The notes below the pieces were generated by a model that did not search any database, was not told where the DNA came from, and saw nothing but the letters and a program-made list of their open reading frames with translations. Made by a program: the position numbers and the translations under genes. Positions 11,758-23,819 of a stretch of 64,000 nucleotides of DNA are shown piece after piece (positions within the stretch are counted from its first letter, which is position 1; each line of letters starts with the position of its first letter). This DNA comes from Hemerocallis citrina (lineage: Eukaryota > Streptophyta > Magnoliopsida > Asparagales > Asphodelaceae): contig JACEHZ010000592.1 in assembly GCA_017893485.1 (NCBI GenBank), forward strand, positions 310,001-374,000, in the 5' to 3' direction.

Positions 11758-12188
11758 AAGGTTTTTCCACATTACTTACTAACAAATATTCTAATTCTAT
11801 GTAACTCACTCACAAATCACTATTTTTCATATTACTATCCCGATCAACTCTAAAAGTTATCACTCAAAACCCTAGTTGCAGGATTATGAAAAATTCTAAT
11901 ATGTTGAACCCTCTTTCAAGAAAAAAACATCTTTACCATAAAGGTAAAGAAGCGAATAAGAACACAATGACAGAACTACAATTTTGAGAGAATGAAATCC
12001 TTCCACATAATATTTTTTCTAGAAAAGTTGATCAATAGATAAGAATATTCATGAACTTGCAATTTGGATGTTGAGTAATCTCTTTCGGAGTTGATCGAGG
12101 TAGTAATATGAACATATCGATTTGTAACTTGTGAGTGAGTTGTATAAAATTATAACATTTGTTAGTGAGGAATGTGGAAAACAACCCT
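11758..12188. mobile_element. Foldback MITE upstream of the PPR gene
   Basis: About 120 bases at each end are inverted copies: left TTTTTCCACATTACTTACTAA with ACTCACTCACAA and CATATTACTA...GATCAACTC; right GAGTTGATCGAGGTAGTAATATG, TTGTGAGTGAGT, TTAGTGAGGAATGTGG. The ends are near AGG(G)TT...AACCCT. No coding sequence. Target duplication not clear. It lies 185 bp upstream of the PPR start codon and so may contribute promoter sequence. Confidence 0.7.
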
Positions 12189-12312
12189 AGGAAAAAAAAA
12201 AGGAAAAAAAAATGAAAAAATTCCAATATGGATAGCCCGGAATGAGGATCCGACCCGCAAGACGCTCTCCTCCGATCCAAAAAAGAAACCAGCCCGGCCG
12301 CCCACAGACCCA

Positions 12313-12321
12313 AAACCCTAA
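12313..12321 (+). promoter_or_regulatory. Telo-box AAACCCTAA in the PPR gene leader
   Basis: AAACCCTAA lies 52 bases before the start codon, within the likely 5' leader. This box is common upstream of plant genes for translation and organelle function. No convincing TATA box was seen nearby. Confidence 0.45.
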
Positions 12322-12372
12322 AAAAAAAAAAACGGAAATTGAAGAAGAAGAAGTGAGTGAGAGAGAAGGGAA

Positions 12373-15300
12373 ATGGCGACGGCGACGGCGATGGCGAGTC
12401 GGACGAAGCTGGTAACGAAGAGAGGGAGCAAGTACTTGGAGGAGGCGCTGTACAAGCGGCTGTTCAGGGAAGGGAGCTCGAGCGATGGGGTTCGCAAGGA
12501 GCTGACCCAGTTCTTGAAAAGCAGGAAGCGAGTCTTCAAATGGGAGGTCGGCGTCGCCGTCAAGAAGCTCCGCGATCGCCAGCGATACCGCCCTGCCCTC
12601 AAGGTATACATTCATTGATACACTCACCCTCGTCAGATCTTCATTCGATCTCGCAATACCAACCATGAGAATATAATTATGAGAAATTTGGAGGGAAGAA
12701 ATTTAATTGTAGCTATATGTTTGATTGCTATGCTCATGGAATTTCCGAAATTTTTAAAAAATATTGGGCATTTGTCTTGTTTCGCTTTGACCCTTAAATG
12801 TGTTCTACCCGCAGAGGCGTGTTAGAATATAGGTGTAAAACTCTCAACCCTCGCAACAACTTCTTAATTTTGGTGTAGTGTTGGGGTCTTTGACAATCCC
12901 CCAATTCTGTAACTGTTTCGGGATCCTCAGATGATGGACTAGATTGTGGAGCTGAGTGTTTAAGCATTTCAGTTGCTGGTGGTGTAAGTCCTTTACTAAT
13001 GGAACTAGTGGAGGAAACTTGGTCCTTTTAACTTGATGGAACCCTTTAATTAGGCATAATTGGTAGTGGTAGTGGTAGGTTAAGCAACTAAAACATAATT
13101 ATATTTCTCTATTAGCGCTACAGTCTGTTTGAAATCTTCGTTGTGAATCATATGAGTTATTTTCCTTGTTCAGCAAAAATGAAGCTTTGGAAGGTCATGT
13201 CTACCAGTTGATTAGGGAGATGTGGTTTTAATAGTTAAGAAGATAGAACGGGTTGATTAAAGTAGAAATACAAGAATTTGATTAGACTAAGGGCATTCAA
13301 ATGTGCAGAATGATTGCACGTCCTGCAGGTTTCCTCAGAGTAAGTTATATGAAAGCTTTTAAGCCTTCAGTTTTCATGCAAAGGTTTCTCTAACGAAATT
13401 TCCGTACACATTCCTTTTGATATGTATTCCTTTATTTGTGTAAGTTTAAGAAAGCTTGAGAAGTATTGGATTGGTCTGGTCCCAAATTCTTCCAAGCAAT
13501 CCAGCAATTGAACTTTATGGAGTGTCTTATATTTTGAAAGATTGATTTTTTTGAGGTATTTATCAAAATTTAAGCCGATATTTTGCTGTGGTATCATCTT
13601 TAAAAAGAATCAACACAAGTTTGGTTAGTAAGATGAAACGAGTAGTAAAGCACATCCACCATATAAAGGGGAAGAACCAGATAATACTTTATTAGCATAT
13701 GAGATGGTTAAGGGTGTTATGTATTAGGGGATGAAATACTGTTGATGCTTTAGAAACACAAAATTGCCATGGTATTTAGTTCTATTGCCGTTAGCAACTT
13801 TATCATGCTTTGGATTCATAAGTCAATCACTCTATATGTTTAACGGTAATAAACGGCAATAACCACTTTCTAGAAGAATCTAATGGGCTCTAGTGTCTCA
13901 TTATTACGAAAATCTCCTTTATTTTCATAACGGATTACAAAATTTGGCGCTTAAAATTGTCATATTTCCGTGGAGTCTTGTGGACTATTGCTAACTGTAA
14001 GGGAAAATGTTTTACAGATGTTTGCCGATTTGGATGTGTAAAAAGGGGAGAACTAGATTAGGATATATATAGCCTTTTATATGATATGTTATAATCAAAG
14101 ATTCACCAAATGGTTTAATTGGCAATTTGTAATTTGTGGAACTCCTCTGTTTAATGTTTCATTCATTGTCCAGTTGTCAGCATTTACATGCATGGCCTTT
14201 TCTATAAATGTGTGGATTTAAGATTTGCAAGTTTGGAGGCGTAGATGTTCATTTTGGTTAAGTGACATAAGTAATAAGTGATTTGTGTTGTTTGCTGGGT
14301 GAACATTCTTTCATAAATAAGGCAATTATTCTTTACTTTTGAAAGTTAGCTATGATTGCGTATATCTCATCAATAATTACTTTATGTCAATATTGCTTGT
14401 ATCTATCACAATATTAGAGTGTCTTCTTCTCGAAATTAGTAATTTGTTGCATCACAACCAGGGGCAGATCTAGGTAGACCTTAAGGTGGGCAAGTCAGAC
14501 TTGAAGTGAGGAGTTGAGCCTTGTTCATTGAGGGTGTGTGCGGCTCATTGTAAGTGTGTTGCAAGTGGAAGTGAAAGTGTAAAAAAGAAAATAAAGTTAC
14601 GTAATCAATTCATTCAATCACTATATCAGAACCTTTTGATTCGTAATTTCGAATACTATTTCTCTCCAAATTCTATTTGTTAATTTTAAGGGGAAATTGT
14701 ATTTGAATCTAAAAGTTTGAAGGCAATTATTAAATACACATTATGTTCTTTTACTTTCACCCATTTGCAAGGAACCAAATAGCGTAGTTTAAAGGAATAG
14801 CCGATCCCAATCCGATCCGACCGATCCGGATCAATTTTAGGAGGCAATTCGATCCTCTATCAAAATATCGATACCAGTCATTAAAAGTTGGGATCGGCTG
14901 AGATGCAATATATATCAGGTGATTCAGTACGATCCAACCCCAAGACAACTGATCCGACAAATTTGAAAGAGGAGAAATCAAAAGAAAAAGAGGAAACAAA
15001 GACATTAAATAAAAGTAAAATCAAGAAGGTGAAAACTTACATTACCTTTATGCAAAGATAGTCATCACGACAGACTGTAAGAAATCTGTGCAATTTTGTG
15101 AGAACTTGCACTATAACACACTATATGTGTATATATTATAAATGAGGTGGTTTCACACATTTTTTTATGTCACAAATGCATGTTTGTTTCAAACACATTT
15201 AGGGGAGGTCGACTTGGCACCTCCTTAGGTTATTATAGTACATTTTAAGTTAGATATTAATTTTGTAACATTTAATTGATCAATTAATAATTTAAAATAA

Positions 15301-15679
15301 TTAAAATGCTTTTGTTAATAAAATGAAAGATTTAAATATGACTTTTTTAAAATTAAAAAATAGCCTATATCAAAGATCCGATTCACTGATCCGACATTGC
15401 ACGATTTGACCAATACAGATCCCAATCCCAAAAAAATTGGCAATTCGACACTGTTCCTGACTAGGAAGATTGAATATTCGCCTGGAGATGCGTATCTCGT
15501 ACCGGATACATATCCGGTGGGATACTCGCCGGATATATACTAGACGCGTATCCCAACAATTATTAAAAAAAAGATCAGATACTATGTGGATACTCTCGGA
15601 TACATCGGGATACTCTTTTATTACTGTTTGGATACGCGGAGGGGGAGGGTATATATATATATATATCGGAGGGGGAGGG

Positions 15680-15745
<66 letters not shown>

Positions 15746-15907
15746 AGATGCGTATCTCGTACCGGATACGTATTCGGTGGGATACTCGCCGGATATTTAC
15801 TGGACACGTATCCCAACAATTATTAAAAAAAAGATCAGATACTATGGGGATACTCTCGGATACATCAGGATACTCTTTTATTACTGTTTGGATACGCAGA
15901 GGGGGAG

Positions 15908-15944
<37 letters not shown>

Positions 15945-18900
15945 CTTCGGTTGCACACTACTTTAGTGAGCACTCCGTGAGCACTCACGAAATAGAGCAC
16001 CTATGACAAATCCGAACCGCTCATATTATTCTATATACCTTAGATAGCCTAACAATAAAAAATCAAGTAATTTGAAGTTCATTTGCCCATGATTTACATC
16101 ATCACAAAATTGTATGGCTGAAAATTCTAACAGCATGATGGATGGGCAAATGAACTTCAAATTACTTGATTTTTAATTGTTAGGCTATCTAAGGCATATA
16201 GAACAATATGAGCGGTTCGGATTTTTCATAGTCTCTAGTTTGTGAGTGCTCACGGAGTGCTCACCAAAAGTAGTGTGCAACCGAAGGGGACTCATATATA
16301 TATATATATATATAATAGAGAGAGAGAGAAATGTTCCGTTGTGCACTAGGCCTCCGTGTGCACTTGGCCTTTCTGCCTTCGTATCGACGATTGTGACTAT
16401 AAAAAACAACGATTTTCAGTCATACAATTTTGTAACACTTAAATGGATGGGCAAATAAATTTCAAATGATTTAATTTTACATATTTAGACTAATTTAGAT
16501 GTGTAGATCAATGTGAACGGTTCAGATCGTCGATACGAAGGTGGGAAGCTGAGTGCACACGGAGGCCTAGTGCACAATGGAGCCCCTTTCTGTTGTGCAC
16601 TAGCCTCCGTGTGCACTCGGCCTTCCAGCCTCCGTATCAACAATCCGAACCATTCACATTGATTTACACGTCTAAATTAGTCTAAATATGTAAAATCAAG
16701 TCATTTAAAATTTATTTGCCCATCCATCATGTCATTATACAAAATAATGATATTCAACCATACAATTTTGTAACACTTCAATAGATGGGCAAATGAATTT
16801 CAAATGACTTGATTTTACATATTTAGCCTAATTTAGATGTGTAGATCAATGTGAACGGTTCGGTTGTCGATACGAAAGCCAGAAGGCCGAGTGCACACGG
16901 AGGCTAGTGCACAACGAAAGGGGACTTTCTCTCTCTATATATGTATCTATTCTACTATTCTCTTCGTCTTCTCTTTTTAAATCCTAATTTCATTTGATTC
17001 AAAGATATTATTTTGTTTTATTTGATTAAAAGATGTCGACAAAATGATAGATGTAGGATGTTGTTCTTGCTATTATTTTGGTTGATTGACTACCTGTATT
17101 ATTATACAAGTTGCTGCATCTTTATTCGCATTAGTGTGAGTGTTAGATTTCCTTAAGATGATAGATATAGGACAGTAGGATGTAGTATTGAAGGGTCTTT
17201 GTTGATTCATGATATGACTTATGGCGTTATGATAGATGTAGTTATGATATTGATTCTGTTGAACATGTTTAAGACTAGCCTACTTTTATTTGAACATTTC
17301 GGTCATGTAATATTGGTAATGGTGTTGTTAGAAACTTGGAATGATCTATTAGTATGTTTTGTTTGACATTGGCTTGTATTAATTTTAATTGCCATGTTCT
17401 TGACTTCTTGTTTCTTATTTTTTCATGTTCGTATTGAATTGAATATTTTAGTTTACTATTTATATATCTATAATATTTTTTTTAAAATTATTAAAATTAT
17501 TTTAATTTAGCACATCCTAACGTACCCCTTTCTTAGTTTCTGAGAAATCGGCATATCTACGTACCGGATACCTACCGTACCAGATACAGGTACCCGTATC
17601 TATGCTTCATAGGTTCCCGATACTGAGATTTTGAACCTTGAAAAATACACAGTAATGTGATTCAATATTCATCGTTCAGCAAATGCCACTCGGCTTCAGT
17701 GGTAATCGTGTTCGCTAGTGAGTGAGAGATCGGGAATTCATATCCCGCTTGAATCATTCCGTTATGGGAAATAAGTGTATGAGTGTGTGGCTATGGTTCC
17801 AAAAAAATTTAAAAAATTAAAAAAATTGAAAAAGAAAAATATCTTCACTGTTCAGAAGGACCTATACTTAAGCTTCCATACCTCATCATACTTTCCATTT
17901 CTACTGGAATTTAATGATTGATGTCAAATGAACTTGAATATTATGTATTGTGGTTCCTTTATTTTAATGGGTGTGTGTTTACATGTGCTCTTATTTTACG
18001 GTGGGATAAGTTGGAGTCAAGTCATTGTTGATTGACTTAGTGGGGTTAGAGTCCCTTGTTTGTGATCAAAATGATACAGTTAATACTCATCTTTAGATAT
18101 GATGAAATAATAATCTCAAGCTACTATAGGATTCTTATAAATTCATAGTATTACCTGTCAAAACCTAATTTAGGATCAAAACTAATCTGAACACAAGGAG
18201 CAGCTGATTGGAAAAAAATATTCTTTGCATACCCATACCAGAAATCCAATTTAAAACCTAATATATATTAAGACAACAGACCATTTTATTCCTTACAGAC
18301 AGGATTTGGTTTCAAATTTTTGGCACGTTGGCAATTTCAGTTTTGGGTACTTCTGTATCTCGTTACTGAGTTCTCGCTTCTGTTTTATAGTTTCAAGGTT
18401 ATTTTATTTTCTGCCTATCGATTTTTGTGTGCATTTGCCAATATTAATTTGTTACATATCTATAATTGGTTTTTCTTCCTTTTCATTGAGCGTCATGTTT
18501 TAATAACAGCTGTCATTGTCTCTGCAGCTTTCAGAAACAATGGCTAGAAGAGGCATGAACATGACTGTAAGCGATCAAGCTATTCAGCTTGATCTTGTGG
18601 CAAAAGCCAGAGGCATTGCTTCTGCTGAAGAGTATTTTATTAACCTTCCAGAAGCTTCCAAAACTCACCTTGCTTACGGATCTCTACTTAATTGCTATTG
18701 CAAGGAGCTAATGACCGAAAAGGCCGAGGCGCTCATGGAGAAGATGAAAGAACTAAGTTTCGCCTCGACTCCCATGGCTTATAACAGCTTGATGACTCTT
18801 TACTCTAAAACCAACCAACCCGACAAAATTCCAGGCATCATACAGGAAATGAAGGCTAATGATATACTCCCTGATTGTTATACGTATAACATATGGATGA

Positions 18901-19790
18901 GGAGCCTCTCTGCCATGGATGATATTTCTGGAGTCGGAAGAGTCATGGAAGAAATGAAGAGAGATGGGCGGGTAGCTGCTGATTGGACAACATACAGTAA
19001 TTTAGCTTCTATATATGTTAATTTCGGAATGTTCCAGAAGGCTGAAGGGGCTCTCAAAGAGCTTGAGAAGAGGAATGGCAGTTCAAATCAGAGTCTAGAA
19101 GCCTATCAATTCCTAATTACATTGTATGGGAAAACGGGGAATCTTGTTGAAGTTTATAGGGTATGGCGATCTCTAAAGCTAGCATTTCCTAAAATGGCGA
19201 ATATAAGCTATTTGAATATGATTCAAGTGCTGGTAAAGTTGCAGGATTTGCCAGGTGCAGAGACCTGCTTTAAGGAATGGGAGTCTAATTGTTCCACATA
19301 TGACATGACATATGACATAAGGATTGTCAATGCGTTGCTTGGTGCGTATCTTAAAGAAGGAATGCTTGATAAAGCTGAGTCTTTTAAGAGGAAGGCGAAG
19401 ATGAAGGGGGCGAGACTTAATGCAAAGACATGGGAGATCTTCATGGAATACTACTTAAAGAATGGGGATATGAAGTCGGTACTCAGGTGTGTTGACCGTG
19501 GAATCAAAAAGGGTCGAAGCCATGATAGGATATGGGTCCCACCAAACGAAGTGATTTTTGCTTTGATGTCATACTTTGAAGAGAAGGGAGATGTTGGAGG
19601 TGCCGAGGGTTTTATTGAGCTTATGAAAACAGTGAAATCAGATTTAAGTGTGGATGTTTTTGAAACCCTAATCAGGACATACATAGTTGCTGGGAAGAAG
19701 AGCCCGGGAATGAGGCGAAGGTTGAAAATGGAGAACGTGGTTGTGAGTGAAGTTGCAGAGAAGTTGCTTGAGGAAGTGTGTGGGGAATGA
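12373..19790 (+). CDS. Pentatricopeptide-repeat protein, two exons (12373-12603 and 18528-19790)
   Basis: The only intact host gene found. Exon 1 ends ...RPALK|GTATAC and exon 2 starts after TTGTCTCTGCAG|CTTTCA, both phase 0, giving a 497-residue protein. The N-terminus (MATATAMASRTKLVTKRGSKYLEE) is basic, rich in Ala/Ser/Thr and lacks early acidic residues, as in organelle targeting peptides; Met7 could also start. From about residue 110 there are P-class PPR motifs of 35 residues (AYGSLLNCYCKELMTEKAEAL, AYNSLMTLYSKTNQPDKIPG, TYNIWMRSLSAMDD, TYSNLASIYVNFGMFQKAEG, AYQFLITLYGKTGNLVEVYR and others to residue 480). No DYW or SMR tail. PPR proteins bind organelle RNA one base per repeat. Layout and length recall the Arabidopsis At1g60770 group, from memory. 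TYDM-TYDI at about residue 340 is a 12-base in-frame duplication. Polyadenylation signal AATAAA at 19815. Confidence 0.9.
14459..14475 (+). repeat. Isolated hAT-type terminus
   Basis: CAGGGGCAGATCTAGG matches the left end of the large hAT element at 21861 (CAGGGGCAGATCCAGG) at all but one base. No matching right end (CCT...GCCCCTG) is visible downstream in the intron, so this is probably a truncated copy. Confidence 0.45.
15487..15940. repeat. 260-bp direct duplication with TA and GA microsatellites
   Basis: Unit 1 starts at 15487 (GATGCGTATCTCGTACCGG) and unit 2 at 15747, about 95% alike over 170 bases up to GGATACGC(G/A)GAGGGGGAGGG. Each is followed by a TA run; unit 1 also by a GA run of about 40 bases (15698-15740). 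Open frames here come from the microsatellites. Confidence 0.85.
15945..16286. mobile_element. Foldback element 1 in the PPR intron (342 bp)
   Basis: Almost fully palindromic: left CTTCGGTTGCACACTAC and GAGCACTCCGTGAGCACTCA, right their reverse complements; inner arms carry CAAGTAATTTGAAGTTCATT and its complement. Flanked by TA runs on both sides, so the target duplication cannot be read. Probably Mutator-like, by comparison with 20242-20643. Confidence 0.75.
16331..16581. mobile_element. Foldback element 2 in the PPR intron
   Basis: Ends TTCCGTTGTGCACTAGGCCT and AGGCCTAGTGCACAATGGA are inverted copies, followed by inner arms GCCTT...CGTATCGACGAT and ATCGTCGATACGAAG. The middle holds GGATGGGCAAATAAATTTCA, also found in elements 1 and 3. 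It touches element 3. Confidence 0.7.
16582..16930. mobile_element. Foldback element 3 in the PPR intron
   Basis: Ends CCCCTTTCTGTTGTGCACTAG and CTAGTGCACAACGAAAGGGG; inner arms share TGATTTACACGTCTAAATTAG with the complement on the right. About 80% like element 2. 16931-17520 to its right shows nothing I can assign. Confidence 0.7.
17684..17835 (+). mobile_element. Possible tRNA-derived SINE
   Basis: CTTCAGTGGTAATCG resembles a pol III A box and GGGAATTCATATCCC a B box at the usual spacing of about 35 bases, followed by a T/G-rich body and an A-rich tail. GTTCAG occurs just before it (17674) and after the tail (17858), a possible target duplication. Box matches are imperfect. Confidence 0.35.
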
Positions 19791-20241
19791 ATGATCTGCC
19801 GTTCAAGCCTTTTTAATAAAATTGCGAATGCTGTAAATCTCTGCCCTGGTGTTCTCAATTTGTTTTGAGAGAGTATTTTTATCTGTCTCATTTGAGAGGC
19901 TTGTTTGAAAAAGCCTTGGGCTTTTCTTTCTGCTTGCTTGCTGTAGTATTTTTGTAGCAGAGCTTAGAAGTGCACTATTTTATTTTTCTGTTGCCATCTA
20001 ATTATTTCTTTTAATACTTCTAGTTACAGTTGATGGCTGCTTTGATTTGTACTGATATGCAGCTTTGGATATAACGTCCATGTTCTTAAGCAGCTTTATA
20101 GTTGATTCGATTTGAATGTTGCTTACAGATTTTATTGCTTGGTTCTCTGAAATGGTATCAAGTGATTCCCTCAAAAGTTGTCAATAAGATGATAACCACT
20201 TCAGGCCCAAGAATTTCATTGTTCTTTTTATTTTATTTATT

Positions 20242-20643
20242 GAGAAATGTGAGTATCATATAGAGTATGAGGAAATTTTCTTCATACAAAGTGATTATAC
20301 TCACTGGGTGGGGCCCTTATGGAAGATTCATCCCGTCCATCATGTTTATCATACTAATAGATGTATGTGTAGAAAAAATCAAGTGGTTTGGAGGTCATTC
20401 ACCCATGCATCATGTGGTTGAAAAATGAACGATTTCAACAGTAATACAAATCGAACCACAAATTGGACTCACATGATGCATGGGTGAATGATCTCCAAAT
20501 TACTTGATTTTTTCTACACATACATCTATTAGCATGATAAAAATGATGGACGGACTGGATCTTTCATAAGGGCCCCACCAAGTGAGTATAATCATTTTGT
20601 ATGAGGAAAATTTCCTCATACAAATATGAGGCTCACATTACTC
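20242..20643. mobile_element. Mutator-like foldback element (402 bp) with 9-bp target duplication
   Basis: Ends GAGAAATGTGAG and CTCACATTACTC, with inverted arms of over 150 bases (GTATGAGGAAATTTTC, TATACTCACTGGGTGGGGCC and complements). TTATTTATT flanks it at 20233-20241 and 20644-20652; nine-base duplications and G-A-G ends fit MULEs, though the duplicated sequence is of low complexity. The arms contain AAATCAAGT...CACCCATGCATCATG, similar in layout to the intron foldbacks. Confidence 0.78.
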
Positions 20644-20936
20644 TTATTTATTTTGTTTATTTATTTTTCTTTTCTAGTAGACAGAGAAGAGGAAACGTGA
20701 AAATTTTTAGTTTGAAATTATCTGTCATCCCGAATGCCTATTCAAATATTAGTTTCAAAATTTTGTACTGCACTTTTGTTGAAACGAAGCCTCTAAATGT
20801 GGAAGTGTTGTTGCAACAACAACAAAAACAGTAAGATGACGAGGCCTTTATCCTAAAATTTTCGGTATAAATCTTCTTTGTCAATTTTTTTTCAAATTCT
20901 TATTGATAGCTTCAATCAAGCTAGCGCATTTTACAA

Positions 20937-21860
20937 GTGAATGAGGACGCATCCCTTTCAAACATTTGGATTCTATTATCGTGTGTTCCTGGAGGAAACT
21001 ACAATGAGATTCTCGAGAAGATCATAAACAGAATGGCTGGATGGAAAACTTTGACTCTCTCCTTTGTCGGACGGGTTGTCATGCTCAAGAGTGTCGTCCA
21101 AACAATGCCTTTGCATACAGTCACATCGATGGGTGCCACAAAGTATTGATCGAGATTGTCGGGCATTTCTAGGGTCTAAGGAATTTGGTAGGAGGGGAAT
21201 GCTAATGATAAAATGGGCTACTATATGTGAACATGTTGACCAAGGTGGAATAGGGCTTCGCCAGTCGGATCATCTACGAGAGGCACTTATGGCGAAGAAT
21301 ATTACTTGGGCAGTTGGGGAAGGATCTTGTTTGTGAAGGCCTGAAGTGGGTGGTAGGTGATGGAGAAGTGTTTAAGTGCTTATACTGATCCATGAATATC
21401 ATATGCTCCTGTTGATAAAATGCCATTGCCATAATGGAAAGCAAGGTTAGCGACTTCATCATGTCTCCTACAGAACGCCATGCAGAACGCCATGCAGTAC
21501 GCCATGCAGAATGTTTTCCAGACTATTCCCTTGCTGAAATATTGCGTGGACCAATACCTACAAGGTCAACATGTGATGTTCTGAAATGGTTCGATTTTTC
21601 AATATCCAAAAACTCAACTAAAGGAGTTATTTTCTAAAGCTTGTAGACCTGAGATGGAAGGAGAGACGCTTGCACCCTCTGCAATTTGGAGGATAAAATC
21701 TACACCAAGAGCAAAAGCTTGGTTATTGAAAGCATTTTGTCGGCAGAATAGCCTCCAAAACCTTTTCATTTCGAAGAGGTCTCGTTGATTCTCTGCAATG
21801 TGATTGGTGTTTAGTTGCAAATGAATCGACGAATCACTTATTACTTTTTGAGTGTGAATG
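20937..21860 (+). pseudogene. L1-type LINE, left part (end of RT and zf-RVT)
   Basis: Plus-strand remnants in three frames. YNEILEKIINRMAGWKTLTLSFVGRVVMLKSVV (21000-21110) and WATICEHVDQGGIGLRQ (21220-21270) are the conserved tail after the LINE reverse transcriptase. CDWCLVANESTNHLLLFECE (21795-21860) is the zinc-binding zf-RVT motif. Frameshifts near 21140 and 21340. A block at 21470-21510 repeats GAACGCCATGC three times. The ORF is cut at 21860 by the hAT element and continues at 36549. Confidence 0.8.
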
Positions 21861-22627
21861 CAGGGGCAGATCCAGGATTGAAAAATGAGGGAGGTTGGAT
21901 TTTTTTTGTTTTTTACAGGTTGGATTGGAGGGAATCGGGTTTGGATGAGCAAATGGTCATAGTTCGGATTTTTTTTCCAAAATCACTCACTTTTCGAAAC
22001 TAATTCTTAAAATGACCCACTTTCCAAACTAATTTCTGTGGTGGACCCGTCCTCCTAAGTCACAGTTACATCACTTAAAGAAGAGAAACATGTAATTTTT
22101 CACATTTTTAAAATCACATTTTTCACAACATATAAACATATCTTCTAGATTCATAGAGTTTAAAATCACATCACCAAGGATCAACACTTCAAATGAACGA
22201 TTTCGGAAATGGAATATACACATAAATGCTCAGTCCACAATCAACCGCAAATCTTGCAAACTAAGATAAGTAGATAACATGAGAATCTAATGTCATAAAA
22301 TAAGGCAAAATCATACAGCACTTTAAGATCTATCAAACACAAACACCATAAGTAATGTTTTTTTTTTTTGAAGGAAAAGGTGGAATATGGCCACCCTGTT
22401 TCATTAATAAGAAATTAAAGAAACATACCCAGAGTACTGGGCCCAGATACAACCTACAGACAAAATTCCTCCAACAGCCCAGGAGGGTGGGCCGACAAAC
22501 GTGCTCGGTCCAACAAAATTGTATGTACGTCAGTTGAGCTTCGTACACTGCCACCACGGCACATGCACACCCACCTAAAACTAGTCTGACAGGGTTTTAT
22601 CACCCGTCGATCCCTGCCTTCACTTCG

Positions 22628-22775
22628 CTGGGGGACCCCATCTTTGGGCAAAAGCCTCGCAGGCCGAATATTGACAACTGTCGAGCTTCGTCTACCTGCT
22701 GGGGGGCCTCATCATTGGGCCCAAGCCTCGTAGGCAGAGTTTTGACAACCGCCAAGCTCAATCTACACCTCCTAT
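22628..22775. repeat. About 72-bp tandem duplication
   Basis: GGGGGACCCCATCTTTGGGC...GAGCTTCGTCTACCT (22630 onward) is followed by a diverged copy from about 22700 (GGGGGGCCTCATCATTGGGC...AAGCTCAATCTACAC). A third weak copy of the start is at 23380. No function seen. Confidence 0.6.
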
Positions 22776-23227
22776 CCTCCCACACACATGCTATAATTAC
22801 TCCCCCACCACAAACCGCAGTCAAGGAGAGAGCTGTGAAGAAGATATCTTCGCCTCTCTCACGTCCTTGCTATCTCCAGTAATTTCTCACAAATACAGAC
22901 CACCACCAACATAGAGTAGTGAGGAGAAACATCTTCACTCACTCCCTCACTCACTCTCTCTCAATCAGAAAACCAATACAAGATCTAGCTAAATGAAGTA
23001 TCACCTTCTCCTCCCGCCACACCGGGCGATGGCGTTGGGCGTTAGCTTCCATTATGAGGGCATAGTGGTGGTGGTGCCCCGTCGACTGTGGTCATCAATG
23101 CAGCCCGGATGCAGCCCCCGCCCCTCTAGAAAACACCCCAACAGAATGGGGTACAAGCTCCAACCACTATCTTTGGTGCTGCCATCAACACAAACCCCGA
23201 CTACTTTGCCGACTACACCAAACCTGG

Positions 23228-23690
23228 AGGCCCAAATCATAGCTGCAGATCACCGTAATCAGCCCCGAGAGCGTGGACATGGTGGTGGCGGCGAAGGAAC
23301 CATTCCGGCACCACTGAGGGAGACGAACGATGACATCGGTAGAAGGCATAGGGCACAGAGTAGTGAGTGAGTGCATCTCATGGGGGGATCCCATCTTCAG
23401 GCCCTAGCCCCACAACCGTACTACACCGCAAACTTCACACCGCGACACACCCAACTCAGACAGCTCCACCAATCCCCCCACCAATAAAACCCCTGTCGTC
23501 TCGCACAACGGCATTGCCATCCTCACTTACTCTTTCATCATTGCGAATCGTAGAGAGAGAAGCACACCCCGACTTCTTCACACGCACTACCAACCCTCGA
23601 AAAACCAAATCATATCCGCAGATCACCGTGATTGGCCCCGAGAGTGTGGACATGGTGGCAACCGCGAAGAACATCCGGGCAAACATCTAG
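23228..23690 (+). repeat. Direct duplication of an unidentified coding-like segment
   Basis: 23228-23300 and 23606-23680 share GCAGATCACCGT, CCCGAGAG(C/T)GTGGACATGGTGG and GCGAAG. Read in one frame the copies give QITVISPESVDMVVAAK and QITVIGPESVDMVATAK, with mostly conservative changes. I do not recognise the protein. The surrounding region 22780-23820 is GC-rich with open frames in several phases and no start context; it may be captured gene sequence. Confidence 0.45.
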
Positions 23691-23819
23691 CAAAGCCAAC
23701 CAACCCCAACTTAACCCAAACCCCAACCAACTCACCCCCAACTCCAAATCGTCACAGATCTGGAAGTCAACGCCGCTGCTTGGTCGTCGGCTCGATGGCA
23801 AGACGGCCGGACTCCTCGC

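Larger units (their letters stand above)
12604..18527 (+). other. 5.9-kb intron of the PPR gene
   Basis: GT at 12604 and CTCTGCAG at 18527. 12604-14450 and 17930-18527 show only AT-rich sequence. 14459-14475 is an hAT-like end. 14790-15440 is rich in GATCC/GATCG motifs without a clear element border. 15487-16930 holds a 260-bp duplication, microsatellites and three foldback elements. 17525-17640 contains ACCGGATAC motifs like those of the duplication. A SINE-like unit lies at 17684-17835. Confidence 0.85.

Noticed and set aside
12187..12666. 159-codon minus-strand frame over PPR exon 1
   Set aside because: Antisense of a well supported exon with correct splice site and conserved protein; the frame includes low-complexity Ser/Phe runs.
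15370..15980. Overlapping frames with poly-Ser/Leu and Tyr-Ile runs
   Set aside because: Translations of GA and TA microsatellites in the duplicated intron segment.
17684..17760. A functional tRNA gene
   Set aside because: Box-like motifs are present but no cloverleaf can be folded with proper acceptor and anticodon stems; a SINE fits better.
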